Origin: Allobosea sp. Root483D1
GTDB taxonomy: Bacteria; Pseudomonadota; Alphaproteobacteria; Rhizobiales; Beijerinckiaceae
Length of the DNA: 64,000 bases
Reading direction: 5' to 3'
Assembly: GCF_001429505.1 (NCBI RefSeq)
Contig: NZ_LMJW01000001.1
Coordinates: 1,056,606 to 1,120,605, forward strand
The translations under genes and the position numbers were made by a program. The notes under the pieces were generated by a model that was not told the DNA's origin, did no database searches, and worked only from the letters and a program-made list of their open reading frames with translations. Below are positions 42,952 to 51,539 of the stretch, piece by piece; position 1 is the first letter of the stretch, and each line of letters opens with the position of its first letter.

Positions 42952-43875
42952 TCAGGCTGGGTTCGGCGTCAGGACCGTCCTCGATATCTCCGTCGCCGCC
43001 TCGCGCGCGCTTGCCAGGAAGGCATCGACCAGCCTTGCATTGCGGCTATCGCGGTTGCGGCAGAGCTGGAATTCGAGCTGGAACTCCGGCTCGAAGCGGC
43101 GGATGGCGATCTTGCCGCGCAGGCCGCCGACGATCAGCGGATGCACCAGGGAAACGCCGACACCGGCCGCGACGAACTCGCACAAGGTCGGCGAGACGTT
43201 GGCGACCATCACCACCTCCGGCGTGACGCCATGACCTTCGAGCACCCGGCTGATGCTGCGATGGGTGTGGCTCTCCGGATCGAACGAGATGAACGGAACC
43301 CCGGCGAGATCCTCGGGAACGATGACCTCCTTCGCCGCGAGCGGATGGCCGAGCGGCAGGATGCAGACCACCGGATGGCCCATCATCGGCTCGGCGGCGA
43401 CATAGGGGTTGTCGACCGGGGCGATGATCAGACCGACGTCGAGCTTGTGGGTGACGAGGGCGTCGGCGATCCATTGCGAGCTGCGCGACTGGACCGAGCA
43501 GAACACGCCGGGCTGCCGCGCGAGGAAGCGCGAGGTCGCCTCCTGGATGAAGGAGCCGGAGAGCGCCGGCATGACGCCGATCAGCAGGCGGCTCTGATCG
43601 TCGCGCCGGATCGCCTCCACGGCATTCTCGACCTGGCGCACGCCGGCAAAAATCCGGTCGATCTCCTCATAGAGCCGCATGCCGCGCCGCGTCGCCACCA
43701 GCCGCCCCTTCACCCGGTCGAACAGGCGCAGGCCCGTATCCTCCTCCAGATGGGCGACGAGCTTGCTCATCGCCGGCTGCGAGACATTCATCATCTCGGC
43801 CGCGCGGCTGACGGTGCCGTACTCAATCACCGCCTTGAAAGCCTCGACCTGCCGCAGGTTGAGCCGCCTCACCAT
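42952..43875 (-). CDS. LysR family transcriptional regulator
   Basis: A 307-residue LysR regulator. The N-terminal HTH (residues about 5-65) contains LRQVEAFKAVIEYGTVSRAA and SQPAMSKLVAHLEEDTG, and the remaining two-lobed domain binds the co-inducer. The ATG at 43875 begins MVRRLNLRQVE; the longer open frame upstream runs through palindromic repeats and is not coding. It is divergent from the FAD/ABC operon and resembles the opine/octopine regulators (OccR/NocR class) in context, so it is the likely substrate-responsive activator of that operon. Confidence 0.9.
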   Translation of the reverse strand: MVRRLNLRQVEAFKAVIEYGTVSRAAEMMNVSQPAMSKLVAHLEEDTGLRLFDRVKGRLVATRRGMRLYEEIDRIFAGVRQVENAVEAIRRDDQSRLLIGVMPALSGSFIQEATSRFLARQPGVFCSVQSRSSQWIADALVTHKLDVGLIIAPVDNPYVAAEPMMGHPVVCILPLGHPLAAKEVIVPEDLAGVPFISFDPESHTHRSISRVLEGHGVTPEVVMVANVSPTLCEFVAAGVGVSLVHPLIVGGLRGKIAIRRFEPEFQLEFQLCRNRDSRNARLVDAFLASAREAATEISRTVLTPNPA

Positions 43876-43948
43876 TGCATAACCCCTGGGAATAGAGCCG
43901 AGAGAAAAACGACTTTGACGAAATACAATGTCGCTCCCTAACGTCCAA

Positions 43949-44048
43949 GAGCGCGTTCCGATCAGCTTGCCGCGCAAGCAGATCGGAACGCGCTCAAAAC
44001 TCTGAGTGAGAGACGGATTCACCGATCAGGCTGCATCAGCCTGATCGG
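43949..44048. repeat. Two strong palindromes in the LysR/oxidase divergent promoter region
   Basis: The first hairpin (43949-43995) pairs GAGCGCGTTCCGATC perfectly with its complement, with a second inner stem GCTTGC/GCAAGC. The second (44022-44048) pairs CCGATCAGGCTG with CAGCCTGATCGG over a three-base CAT loop. Together they fill half of the 201-base intergenic region. The sequence type is familiar from interspersed repeats of Hyphomicrobiales. As RNA it would form the 5' leader of the plus-strand operon, ending about 28 bases before its start codon. Confidence 0.78.
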
Positions 44049-44076
44049 ATCCGGCTCTCGCCAACGAGGGAATTTC

Positions 44077-45195
44077 ATGCGGCCGGACATCGTCGTCATC
44101 GGGGGAGGAACGGTCGGCGCCGCCATCGCCTACGGCCTTAGCCGCAAGCGGCAGAAGGTGCTGCTGCTCGACGGCGACGACGGCGATTTCCGCGCGGCGC
44201 GGGCGAATTTCGGGCTGGTCTGGCTGCAGGGCAAGGGTCTCGGCATGCCGGCCTATCAGGCCCTGACCCGCGACAGCATCGCGCTATGGCGGGACTTCAC
44301 TGAAGAATTGGAGACCGAGACGGCAATCGATCTCGCCTATGAGCAGAATGGCGGCCTCGCCTTCTGCCTGGGCGAAGAGGCCTTCGAGAAGCGCCGTGTC
44401 GACCTCCTGCGCCTCCATAACCAGCGCGGCGACAGCGAGCCGGATTGGGAGATGCTGGATCGCCCGGCGCTGGAGCGTCTGCTGCCGAAGGTGAGGCTCG
44501 GCCCGGATGTCGCCGGCGCCAGCTTCGGGCGGCATGACGGGCACGCCAATCCCTTGCGACTGCTGGCCGCCCTGCATGCCGGCGTCCTCAGCCATGGCGG
44601 CGCGCTGCGCCATCGCGCCCGGGTGCAACGGATCGAGCGTGCCGGCACTGACTTCAAGCTCGTGCTCGACGGCGAGACGCTGGTGGCGCCGCGGATCGTC
44701 ATTGCCGCCGGGCTCGGCTCGCCGGAACTGGCGCGTCAGGTCGGGCTCGACGTGCCGCTCCGGCCGGAGCGCGGACAGGTGCTGGTCACCGAGCGGCTCG
44801 AGCCTTTCCTGCCCTTGCCGGCGAGCGGCCTGCGCCAGACCGGCGAAGGCACGGTGATGATCGGCGCCACCAAGGACGATCCCGGCTTCGACGTCTCCAC
44901 CACCGGCGAGGCGGCGGCGCGGCTCAGCCGCAAGACGGTGCAGATCGTCCCTGCGCTCGCGAAGGTCGGCCTCGTCAGGCAATGGGCCGGCCTACGCATC
45001 CTGACGCCGGACAGCTACCCGATCTATGCGCAGTCGCAGAGCCATCCCGGCGCGTTCGTCGCGCTCTGCCATTCCGGCGTGACGCTCGCAGCCTTCCACG
45101 CCGAGGTGTTGGCCGAGGCCATCGCCGCAGGCAGTCTGCCCGCGCGCTTTTCTCCCTTCCACCAGAGTCGCTTCGATGTTCCGCAAGCTGCATGA
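44077..45195 (+). CDS. FAD-dependent oxidase, opine oxidase subunit B/DadA-like
   Basis: A 372-residue DAO-family flavoprotein. The N-terminal dinucleotide fold is IVVIGGGTVGAAIAYGLSRK (residues 5-24), and late in the chain GLRILTPDSYPIYAQ and CHSGVTLA match the substrate/FAD region of opine oxidase B and D-amino acid dehydrogenases. It starts behind GAGGGA and its end overlaps the small 2Fe-2S gene by 20 bases. With the next two genes it forms the three-subunit set known from opine oxidases, hydrogen cyanide synthase and D-hydroxyproline dehydrogenase, in which this is the substrate-oxidising subunit. Confidence 0.87.
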   Translation: MRPDIVVIGGGTVGAAIAYGLSRKRQKVLLLDGDDGDFRAARANFGLVWLQGKGLGMPAYQALTRDSIALWRDFTEELETETAIDLAYEQNGGLAFCLGEEAFEKRRVDLLRLHNQRGDSEPDWEMLDRPALERLLPKVRLGPDVAGASFGRHDGHANPLRLLAALHAGVLSHGGALRHRARVQRIERAGTDFKLVLDGETLVAPRIVIAAGLGSPELARQVGLDVPLRPERGQVLVTERLEPFLPLPASGLRQTGEGTVMIGATKDDPGFDVSTTGEAAARLSRKTVQIVPALAKVGLVRQWAGLRILTPDSYPIYAQSQSHPGAFVALCHSGVTLAAFHAEVLAEAIAAGSLPARFSPFHQSRFDVPQAA

Positions 45196-45472
45196 CCCCG
45201 GACCGCAGGCGGTCACCATCTTCATCGACGGGCGCCCCGTCGTCGCCGAGCTCGGCGAAAGCGTCGCTGCGGTGCTGCTGCGCCAGCAGGAAGGTTGGAG
45301 CCGGACCACGCCGGTCTCGGCAAGCCCGCGCGCGCCCTATTGCATGATGGGCGTCTGTTTTGAATGCCTCGTCGAGGTCGACGGGCAGGGCTCGGTGCAG
45401 AGTTGCCTGACGCCGGTCGCCAACGGCATGCGCATCGCCCGCCAACAGGGCCGCCGGAGCCTGTCGGCATGA
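45176..45472 (+). CDS. Small (2Fe-2S)-binding protein, oxidase gamma subunit
   Basis: A 98-residue ferredoxin-like protein of the HcnA/OoxX type. Four Cys residues, 56, 61, 64 and 77 (YCMMGVCFECLVEV then QSCL), give the C-x4-C-x2-C-x12-C cluster pattern. It probably carries electrons between the two FAD subunits encoded on either side. It overlaps both neighbours (20 bases upstream, ATGA downstream), a sign of fixed stoichiometry. Confidence 0.9.
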   Translation: MFRKLHDPGPQAVTIFIDGRPVVAELGESVAAVLLRQQEGWSRTTPVSASPRAPYCMMGVCFECLVEVDGQGSVQSCLTPVANGMRIARQQGRRSLSA

Positions 45473-46869
45473 GCGATCACACCGATCTCTTGATCGTCGG
45501 CGCCGGCCCGGCCGGCATGGCCGCCGCGATTACCGCCCGCCGCCACGGCCTCTCCGTCCGCGTCGTCGACGACCAGCCGGCGCCCGGCGGCCAGATCTGG
45601 CGGGGAATCGAGACCGTCGCCGCGACGCCGCGCGCCAAGCGGCTCGGCGAGAGCTATCTTTCCGGTATTGAGCGCGCCGCCCCCTTCCGCGCCTGCGGCG
45701 CTACTTACGAGCCCGCAAGCCAGCTCTGGCAGATCGAACCGGGCTTCCGTGCCTTCTTCACGCGTGGTGGCAAGGCTCGCTCGGTGACCGCTGAGGCGAT
45801 CATCCTTGCGACCGGCGCACAGGAGCGTCCCGTACCCTTCCCCGGCTGGACACTGCCGGGCGTGCTGACCGTCGGGGCCGCGCAAATCCTGCTGAAGACC
45901 GCCGATTCCGTACCGGACAAGCCGGTCTGGATCGCCGGCTGCGGACCGCTGCCGCTGCTTTACATGACCCAGCTGTTGGCCGCCGGCGGCCGCATCGCCG
46001 GCTTCCTCGACACGACCCCGCGCGGGCGCCTCGGTTCGGCGCTTCGCCATCTGCCGCAGGGCCTCGGACGCCTCGGCGACCTCATCAAGGGCCTGTCCTG
46101 GTCGCTGGCACTGCGCCGGGCCGGCGTCCCGATCATCCGCCATGTCACCGAGCTGCGCGCCGAAGGCGAAGGCCGATTGCAGCGCCTGCGTTATCGCACA
46201 GAGGCCGGGCAGGAAACCGAGGTTCCCGCCGAGGTGCTGCTCGTCCATGAGGGCGTGGTGCCGAACATCCATGCGCCGCTCGCGCTCGGCTGCGCGGTGA
46301 GCTGGCATGCCGGCCAGCACTGCTATGTCCCGGTGCTCGACGCCTGGGGCGAGACCTCGCAGGCCAATATCTTCGTCGCGGGCGACGGCGCCGGTATCGG
46401 CGGGGCAGAGGCGGCCGAACCGCGCGGCCGGCTCGCGGCGCTACGGGTCGCGGCAAAACTCGGCCGGCTCGACGACGCCACCGCCGAAGTCGCCGCGGCG
46501 CCCGAACGACATGCCCTCGCCAGTGCGCTCGCTTTGCGGCCCTTCCTCGACGCGCTCTACGCGCCGCGTTCGCAGCTCTATGCGCCGCCGGACGAGACGC
46601 TGGTCTGCCGCTGCGAGGAGGTCACAGCCGGCGAATTGCGGGCCCGTGCGGTCGAGGGGCGCCCCGGCCCCAACCAGCTCAAGGCCTTCACCCGCGCCGG
46701 GATGGGGCCCTGCCAGGGCCGGCAATGCGGCTACACCATGGCCCACATTATAGCAGCCGCGCAGGGCCGATCCGTCGAGGAGGTCGGCTTCTACCGGATC
46801 AGGCCGCCGCTGAAGCCGGTGACGCTCGGCGAGCTCGCCAGCCTCGACGAGCAGGAGCCGGCGGCATGA
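45469..46869 (+). CDS. FAD/NAD(P)-binding oxidoreductase with C-terminal BFD-like 2Fe-2S domain (opine oxidase A-like)
   Basis: A 466-residue alpha-type subunit. The N-terminus has the FAD fold LLIVGAGPAGMAAAITARRH, then a GGQIW motif, an ATGAQERPVPFPGW segment and a second dinucleotide fold. The C-terminal domain has Cys380 and Cys382 (CRCEEV) and Cys415 and Cys420 (CQGRQC), a bacterioferredoxin-ferredoxin-like cluster, with the GPNQLKAFTRAGMGPCQG sequence characteristic of OoxA/NoxA/HcnB proteins. It likely passes electrons from the substrate-oxidising subunit to the membrane acceptor. Confidence 0.9.
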   Translation: MSDHTDLLIVGAGPAGMAAAITARRHGLSVRVVDDQPAPGGQIWRGIETVAATPRAKRLGESYLSGIERAAPFRACGATYEPASQLWQIEPGFRAFFTRGGKARSVTAEAIILATGAQERPVPFPGWTLPGVLTVGAAQILLKTADSVPDKPVWIAGCGPLPLLYMTQLLAAGGRIAGFLDTTPRGRLGSALRHLPQGLGRLGDLIKGLSWSLALRRAGVPIIRHVTELRAEGEGRLQRLRYRTEAGQETEVPAEVLLVHEGVVPNIHAPLALGCAVSWHAGQHCYVPVLDAWGETSQANIFVAGDGAGIGGAEAAEPRGRLAALRVAAKLGRLDDATAEVAAAPERHALASALALRPFLDALYAPRSQLYAPPDETLVCRCEEVTAGELRARAVEGRPGPNQLKAFTRAGMGPCQGRQCGYTMAHIIAAAQGRSVEEVGFYRIRPPLKPVTLGELASLDEQEPAA

Positions 46870-47996
46870 CCGACGCCGTCTTCGACGTCATCGTGGTCGG
46901 CGGCGGCCTGCATGGGCTCTCCGCTGCATTGCATCTGGCGCGCGCCGGCCGGCGGGTGGCTCTGGTCGAGCGGCGCTGGACCGGTCGCCACGCCTCCGGC
47001 GCCACGGCTGCGGGCGTGCGCACCCTCGGCCGCGACATCGCCGAGATCCCGATCTCGCTCGAAGCGATGGCGATGTGGCACCGGATCGAAGCGATCGTCG
47101 GCGACGATTGCGGCTTCCACGCCCATGGCCAGATGCGCGTCGCCGAGAAGGCGGAGCATATGCCGGCTTTGATCGAGCGGCAGGCACGCACTCGCGCTCT
47201 CGGCTATAGCCATGAAGAGATCATCGACAGCGCCGAACTGCGCCGGCTCGTGCCGGCTCTGAGTCCGCATTGCGTCGGCGCGCTGGTGGCGCGGCGCGAC
47301 GGCGCAGCCGACCCGCATCGCACCATTGCCGCCTTCCGCCGTGCCTGCGAAGCCGAAGGCGTCGTCATCGCCGAGGGCTGCGGCGTCGAGGCGGTCGATC
47401 GGCAAGGCGACGATTGGCTGCTTGTCTGCGGCAGCAGGCGCTTTCGCGCGCCCCAGATCGTCAACGCCGCCGGCGCCTGGGCCGGGCGGCTCGCGGCCCT
47501 GTTCGGCGACGCGATCCCGCTCGGCGTCCGCGCCTCGATGATGATCGTCACCGAGCGGCTCGCGCCCCTGCTCGACCCCGTCGTCAGCGTCGTCGGCCGC
47601 GCGCTCTCCTTCAAGCAGGCGGGCCAGGGCACGCTGGTGATCGGCGGCGGCCTGCAGGGCTCGGCCGATCTCGACCGCGAGCGCAGCAGCGTCGACTTTC
47701 GCCAGCTCGCCAGGGGCGCGCGCGCCGCCAGCGATCTCTTCCCGGCCGTGCAGGGCGTGCGCATCGCCCGCTGCTGGACCGGCATCGAGGCTGAGACGCG
47801 TGACCACATACCGGTCATCGGCCTGTCGCCGAACGCGCCCGGCCTCGTCCACGCCTTCGGCTTCTCCGGGCACGGCTTCCAGCTCGTACCCGTCGTCGGC
47901 TCGATCATTGCAGACCTCATCTGCGAGGGGCGGACGCGCCGCGAGATCGCCGCCTTCGCGCCGGCGCGGCTGATGCAGGAAAGGGCGGTGGCATGA
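46866..47996 (+). CDS. Second FAD-dependent oxidase (DAO/sarcosine oxidase beta-like)
   Basis: A 376-residue DAO-family flavoprotein with the FAD fold VIVVGGGLHGLSAALHLARA, then an ASGATAAGVRTLGRD segment and a late ARCWTGIEAETRDHIPVIG region and FGFSGHGFQLVP ending. It is coupled by ATGA to the alpha-like gene and to the permease. The three-subunit oxidase does not need it, so the operon has either two alternative substrate-oxidising subunits that share one electron-transfer pair or two sequential oxidations. Related to sarcosine/glycine oxidases; substrate unknown. Confidence 0.87.
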   Translation: MTDAVFDVIVVGGGLHGLSAALHLARAGRRVALVERRWTGRHASGATAAGVRTLGRDIAEIPISLEAMAMWHRIEAIVGDDCGFHAHGQMRVAEKAEHMPALIERQARTRALGYSHEEIIDSAELRRLVPALSPHCVGALVARRDGAADPHRTIAAFRRACEAEGVVIAEGCGVEAVDRQGDDWLLVCGSRRFRAPQIVNAAGAWAGRLAALFGDAIPLGVRASMMIVTERLAPLLDPVVSVVGRALSFKQAGQGTLVIGGGLQGSADLDRERSSVDFRQLARGARAASDLFPAVQGVRIARCWTGIEAETRDHIPVIGLSPNAPGLVHAFGFSGHGFQLVPVVGSIIADLICEGRTRREIAAFAPARLMQERAVA

Positions 47997-48937
47997 TCGG
48001 CAATCTGGTCAGGCGAATCCTGCTCGCCATCCCCACCCTGTTCGTAATGCTGACCGCGATCTTCGTGCTGGTTCGTCTGGTGCCCGGCGATGCCGCCTCC
48101 GTCATCCTCGGCGACCAGGCCAGCGCCGCCTCGCTCGCGGCGCTCAGGGAAAAGCTCGGCCTCGACCAGCCGGTCCACGTCCAGTATCTCAGCTTCCTCG
48201 GCAAGATCCTCACCGGCGATTTCGGTCAGTCGCTGTCGAGCGGGCGCAGTGTCATCCGAGAGGTACTGCTCGTCCTGCCCTCGACGATCGAATTGACCGT
48301 CGCCGCCATCACGATCGGCCTTCTCTTCGGCCTGCCGCTCGGCATCGCCGCCGCGCTCAGCCGCAATGGCTGGGTCGACTATGTCTCGCGCATCGTCTCG
48401 CTGGTCGGCCTGTCCTTCCCGGCCTTCGTCTCCGGCATCCTGATGCTGATCGTCTTCTCGATCCAGCTCGGCTGGTTCCCGGTGCTCGGCAACACCAGCG
48501 GCGCCGGCAGCCTCAGTGAGCGGATGCGGGCGCTGGCCCTGCCCGCGCTCAACCTCGGCATCATCATGACCGCCTATGTGATGCGGGTGACCCGCGCCGC
48601 GATGCTCGGCGTGCTGACCGAGGACTATATCCGCACCGCCCGCGCCAAGGGCGTCGGCCCGACCCAGCTCGTCGTGACCCATGCGCTTCGCAACGGGCTG
48701 ATCCCGATCATCACCGTGGTCGGGCTCTATTTCGGCACGCTGATCGGCAATTCCGTGCTGACCGAGATCATCTTCAACCGCCCCGGCCTCGGCAAACTGA
48801 TCATCGGCGCGCTCAACGCCCGCGACTACACCCTGCTGCAGGGGTTGATGATCATCTTCGCGATCTGCGTGATCGTCGTGAACACGCTGACCGATCTCGC
48901 CTACGGCCTCGTCGATCCCAGGGTGAAATTCTCATGA
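47993..48937 (+). CDS. Peptide/opine ABC transporter permease, DppB type
   Basis: A 314-residue permease with an N-terminal helix (IGNLVRRILLAIPTLFVMLT), the conserved LVPGDAA segment and a C-terminal EAA-type loop (DYIRTARAKGVGPTQLVVTH). It is coupled to the preceding oxidase and to the DppC-type gene by ATGA overlaps, which ties import to oxidation of the same compound. It should act with the binding protein at 41292. Confidence 0.94.
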   Translation: MIGNLVRRILLAIPTLFVMLTAIFVLVRLVPGDAASVILGDQASAASLAALREKLGLDQPVHVQYLSFLGKILTGDFGQSLSSGRSVIREVLLVLPSTIELTVAAITIGLLFGLPLGIAAALSRNGWVDYVSRIVSLVGLSFPAFVSGILMLIVFSIQLGWFPVLGNTSGAGSLSERMRALALPALNLGIIMTAYVMRVTRAAMLGVLTEDYIRTARAKGVGPTQLVVTHALRNGLIPIITVVGLYFGTLIGNSVLTEIIFNRPGLGKLIIGALNARDYTLLQGLMIIFAICVIVVNTLTDLAYGLVDPRVKFS

Positions 48938-49800
48938 GCGCCGCCGACACCCCCGTCGCGATCCAGCCGGGCGGGCTCTGGCTCGCCTTCACGCAGAACC
49001 GGCTCGCCTGGGTCGGGCTCATGCTGCTGGCGCTTATCGTCTTCGTCGCGCTGTTCGCGCCCTGGCTCGCGCCGCATGATCCGCTCGAGCAGAACATCGT
49101 CGCGCGGCTGGAGCCACCCTCCGCCGAATTCTGGCTCGGTACCGATTCCTATGGCCGCGACGTGCTCTCGCGGCTGATCTACGGCGCGCGCATCTCGCTC
49201 TTCGTCGGCTTCGTCGCCATCCTGATCGCGATGCTGGTCGGCACCGCGATCGGCGTGCTCGCCGGCTATATCGGCGGCGTCTTCGACCAGCTCGTCATGG
49301 GGGTGCTCGACGTATTGCTCGCCTTCCCGACCCTGCTGCTCGGCCTGATGATCGCCGCCATGCTCGGCGCGAGCCTGGAGAACCTGATCATCGCCATCGC
49401 GGTGACCGAGGTCGCGCCCTTCGCCCGCGTCGCCCGCGCGCCGACGATCACCCTGCGCCAGCGCGATTTCGTCGAGGCCAGCCGCTCCTATGGCTGCGGC
49501 CCGTTCCGGATCATGACCCGGCACATCCTGCCGAACATGATCTCCGACGTGGTGGTGATGAGTTCGCTCTGGCTGGCCTCGGCGATCCGCACCGAGGCCT
49601 CGCTCAGCTTCATCGGCCTCGGCGTGCCGCCGCCGGCGCCGACCTGGGGCGCGATGATCCGCGAGGGCTTCGAGAACATCCTCGACGCCTGGTGGCTCGC
49701 GGTCTTCCCGAGCCTGGCCATCCTCGTCACCGTGCTGGCGCTGAACCTGCTCGGCGACGCGCTGCGCGACGCCTCGGACCCGCGCTCGCGGACGCGCTGA
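48934..49800 (+). CDS. Peptide/opine ABC transporter permease, DppC type
   Basis: A 288-residue permease of the DppC group. It shows FWLGTDSYGRDVLSRLIYGA, the hallmark of the class, and the EAA loop DFVEASRSYGCGPFRIM. It is the last gene of the operon; the next gene is on the opposite strand 12 bases later. DppD- and DppF-type ATPases, normally encoded directly after DppC, are missing. Confidence 0.94.
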   Translation: MSAADTPVAIQPGGLWLAFTQNRLAWVGLMLLALIVFVALFAPWLAPHDPLEQNIVARLEPPSAEFWLGTDSYGRDVLSRLIYGARISLFVGFVAILIAMLVGTAIGVLAGYIGGVFDQLVMGVLDVLLAFPTLLLGLMIAAMLGASLENLIIAIAVTEVAPFARVARAPTITLRQRDFVEASRSYGCGPFRIMTRHILPNMISDVVVMSSLWLASAIRTEASLSFIGLGVPPPAPTWGAMIREGFENILDAWWLAVFPSLAILVTVLALNLLGDALRDASDPRSRTR

Positions 49801-49812
49801 CGGGGCTGGAGC

Positions 49813-50370
49813 TCACGGCTCCAGCTCAGAATCCCAGTAGAGATAGTCGAGCCAGCTATCGTGCAGATAGTTCGGCGGGAACAGTTTGCCGTTGCGATGA
49901 AGGTCGTTGATCGACGGCGCGAACGGCCTCTGCATCGGGATCATCCCGACCGCGGTCGGCATCTTGTCGCCCTTCATCAGATTGCAGGGCGAGCAGGCCG
50001 CGACGACGTTCTCCCATGTGGTGAGCCCGCCCTTGGAGCGCGGCACGACATGGTCGAAGGTCAGTTCGTCGCGCGTGCCGCAATACTGGCAGGCGAAGCG
50101 GTCGCGCAGGAAGACATTGAAACGGGTGAAGGCCGGGGTGCGCGAGGGCTTGATATAGGTCTTGAGCGAGACCACCGAGGGCAGCTTCATGTTGAAGCTC
50201 GGACTGCGCACCACGGTGTCGTATTCGGACACGATGTTGACCCGGTCCATGAAGACCGCCTTGATCGCGTCCTGCCAACTCCACAATGACAGCGGGTAGT
50301 AGCTCAACGGCCGAAAATCGGCGTTGAGCACCAGCGCCGGACAACCGTCCGGCGAGGCCATCGGATGCAT
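49813..50370 (-). CDS. HNH endonuclease family protein
   Basis: A 185-residue HNH nuclease common in Rhizobiales chromosomes. Zinc-finger Cys94 and Cys97 (ACQYCG) and Cys126 and Cys129 (ACSPCN) frame the HNH core, in which Asp106 and His107 lie in FDHVVPRSKGG and Asn130 ends the motif. The N-terminal VLNADFRPLSYYPLSLWSWQ is typical of this chromosomal family. ATG at 50370 was chosen; a GTG one codon upstream is possible. The substrate and physiological role are unknown, and nothing nearby suggests a mobile element or defence island. Confidence 0.88.
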   Translation of the reverse strand: MHPMASPDGCPALVLNADFRPLSYYPLSLWSWQDAIKAVFMDRVNIVSEYDTVVRSPSFNMKLPSVVSLKTYIKPSRTPAFTRFNVFLRDRFACQYCGTRDELTFDHVVPRSKGGLTTWENVVAACSPCNLMKGDKMPTAVGMIPMQRPFAPSINDLHRNGKLFPPNYLHDSWLDYLYWDSELEP

Positions 50371-50584
50371 CACATGCGCCGTCACCCGTATCGCGCCTCC
50401 GCTTATTAGGCCGCACGAATCCTGTAACGCATCAATGTAAGCGCGAGACGACAGGAATGTGAAGCGGCGATGTTGCGGCGCGAATAAGCACCTGCCGCGC
50501 GCGAACGGGCGGAAGCCCTGGGATTGCGGAGAACGGATCCAGGAGGAGGCGCCCGGCTCGGAAGCTCGGGCGCTATCGCCGGTT

Positions 50585-51466
50585 TCAGCGCGTCGGGACG
50601 GGCTTTTCGCCGCGATAATCGTAGAAGCCGCGCTGGGCCTTGCGGCCGAGCCAGCCGGCCTCGACATACTTCACCAGCAGCGGGCACGGCCGGTACTTCG
50701 AATCGGCGAGCCCGTCATGCAGCACCTGCATCACCGACAGGCAGGTGTCGAGGCCGATGAAGTCGGCGAGCTGGAGCGGCCCCATCGGGTGATTCGCGCC
50801 AAGCCGCATCGCGGTGTCGATCGCCTCGACCGAGCCGACGCCCTCATAGAGCGTGTAGACGGCTTCGTTGATCATCGGCAGCAGGATGCGGTTGACGATG
50901 AAAGCCGGGAAATCCTCGGAGACCGACGCCGTCTTGTGCAGCTTGGCGACGAAATCCTTGGCGCGCTCGAAGGTGCCATCGTCCGTGGCGATGCCACGAA
51001 TCAGCTCGACGAGCTGCATCAGCGGCACCGGATTCATGAAATGAATGCCGATGAAGTGCTCGGGGCGATCGGTCGCCGCAGCGAGCCGCGTGATCGAGAT
51101 CGACGAGGTATTCGAGGCCAGGATCGCGTCGGGCCGCAGATAGGGGCAGATCGCGGTGAAGATCTTGCGCTTCACCTCCTCGCTTTCGGTCGCGGCCTCG
51201 ATCACGAGGTCGCACGGCCCCAGATCCTCCAGCTTCGGCGCTGCGATGATCCGGCTCATCGCGCCACGGCGGTCCTCATCGGCGATGGCGCCCTTGGCGA
51301 CCTGCCGGGCCATGTTGCCGTCGATCGTCGCCAGCGCCGCGTTGATGCGCTCCTCGGCGATGTCGTGCAGCCTGATGTCGAAGCCCGCGACCGAGGCGAC
51401 ATGGGCGATACCGTTGCCCATCTGCCCGGCCCCGATGATGCCGACGGTCTTGATCTGGTGGTCCAT
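50585..51466 (-). CDS. hbdA: 3-hydroxybutyryl-CoA dehydrogenase
   Basis: A 293-residue NAD(P)-dependent dehydrogenase of 3-hydroxyacyl-CoA. The Rossmann motif [14 protein letters not shown] is at residues 9-22, and the catalytic region has [11 protein letters not shown] and [14 protein letters not shown] with the active His; the C-terminal domain has [19 protein letters not shown]. Transcribed after etfB and etfA, it joins acyl-CoA or polyhydroxybutyrate metabolism to electron transfer flavoprotein. The gap downstream (50371-50584) holds no gene. Confidence 0.95.
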   Translation of the reverse strand: MDHQIKTVGIIGAGQMGNGIAHVASVAGFDIRLHDIAEERINAALATIDGNMARQVAKGAIADEDRRGAMSRIIAAPKLEDLGPCDLVIEAATESEEVKRKIFTAICPYLRPDAILASNTSSISITRLAAATDRPEHFIGIHFMNPVPLMQLVELIRGIATDDGTFERAKDFVAKLHKTASVSEDFPAFIVNRILLPMINEAVYTLYEGVGSVEAIDTAMRLGANHPMGPLQLADFIGLDTCLSVMQVLHDGLADSKYRPCPLLVKYVEAGWLGRKAQRGFYDYRGEKPVPTR

Positions 51467-51539
51467 GTGACGCTTCTGTTCCCCGAGGGAGCTGGCGCGA
51501 GCGGCTGATCGCCGCCCGCGACGCGACTTACTTTACCGG

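Noticed and set aside
44077-46869. Hydrogen cyanide synthase (hcnABC)
   Set aside because: Subunit types match, but order, overlap with peptide-type permeases and a second oxidase fit opine or amine catabolism better.
49813-50370. HNH nuclease as part of a defence or mobile island
   Set aside because: No toxin, integrase, restriction or phage genes nearby and backbone composition is normal; it appears to be a resident chromosomal gene.
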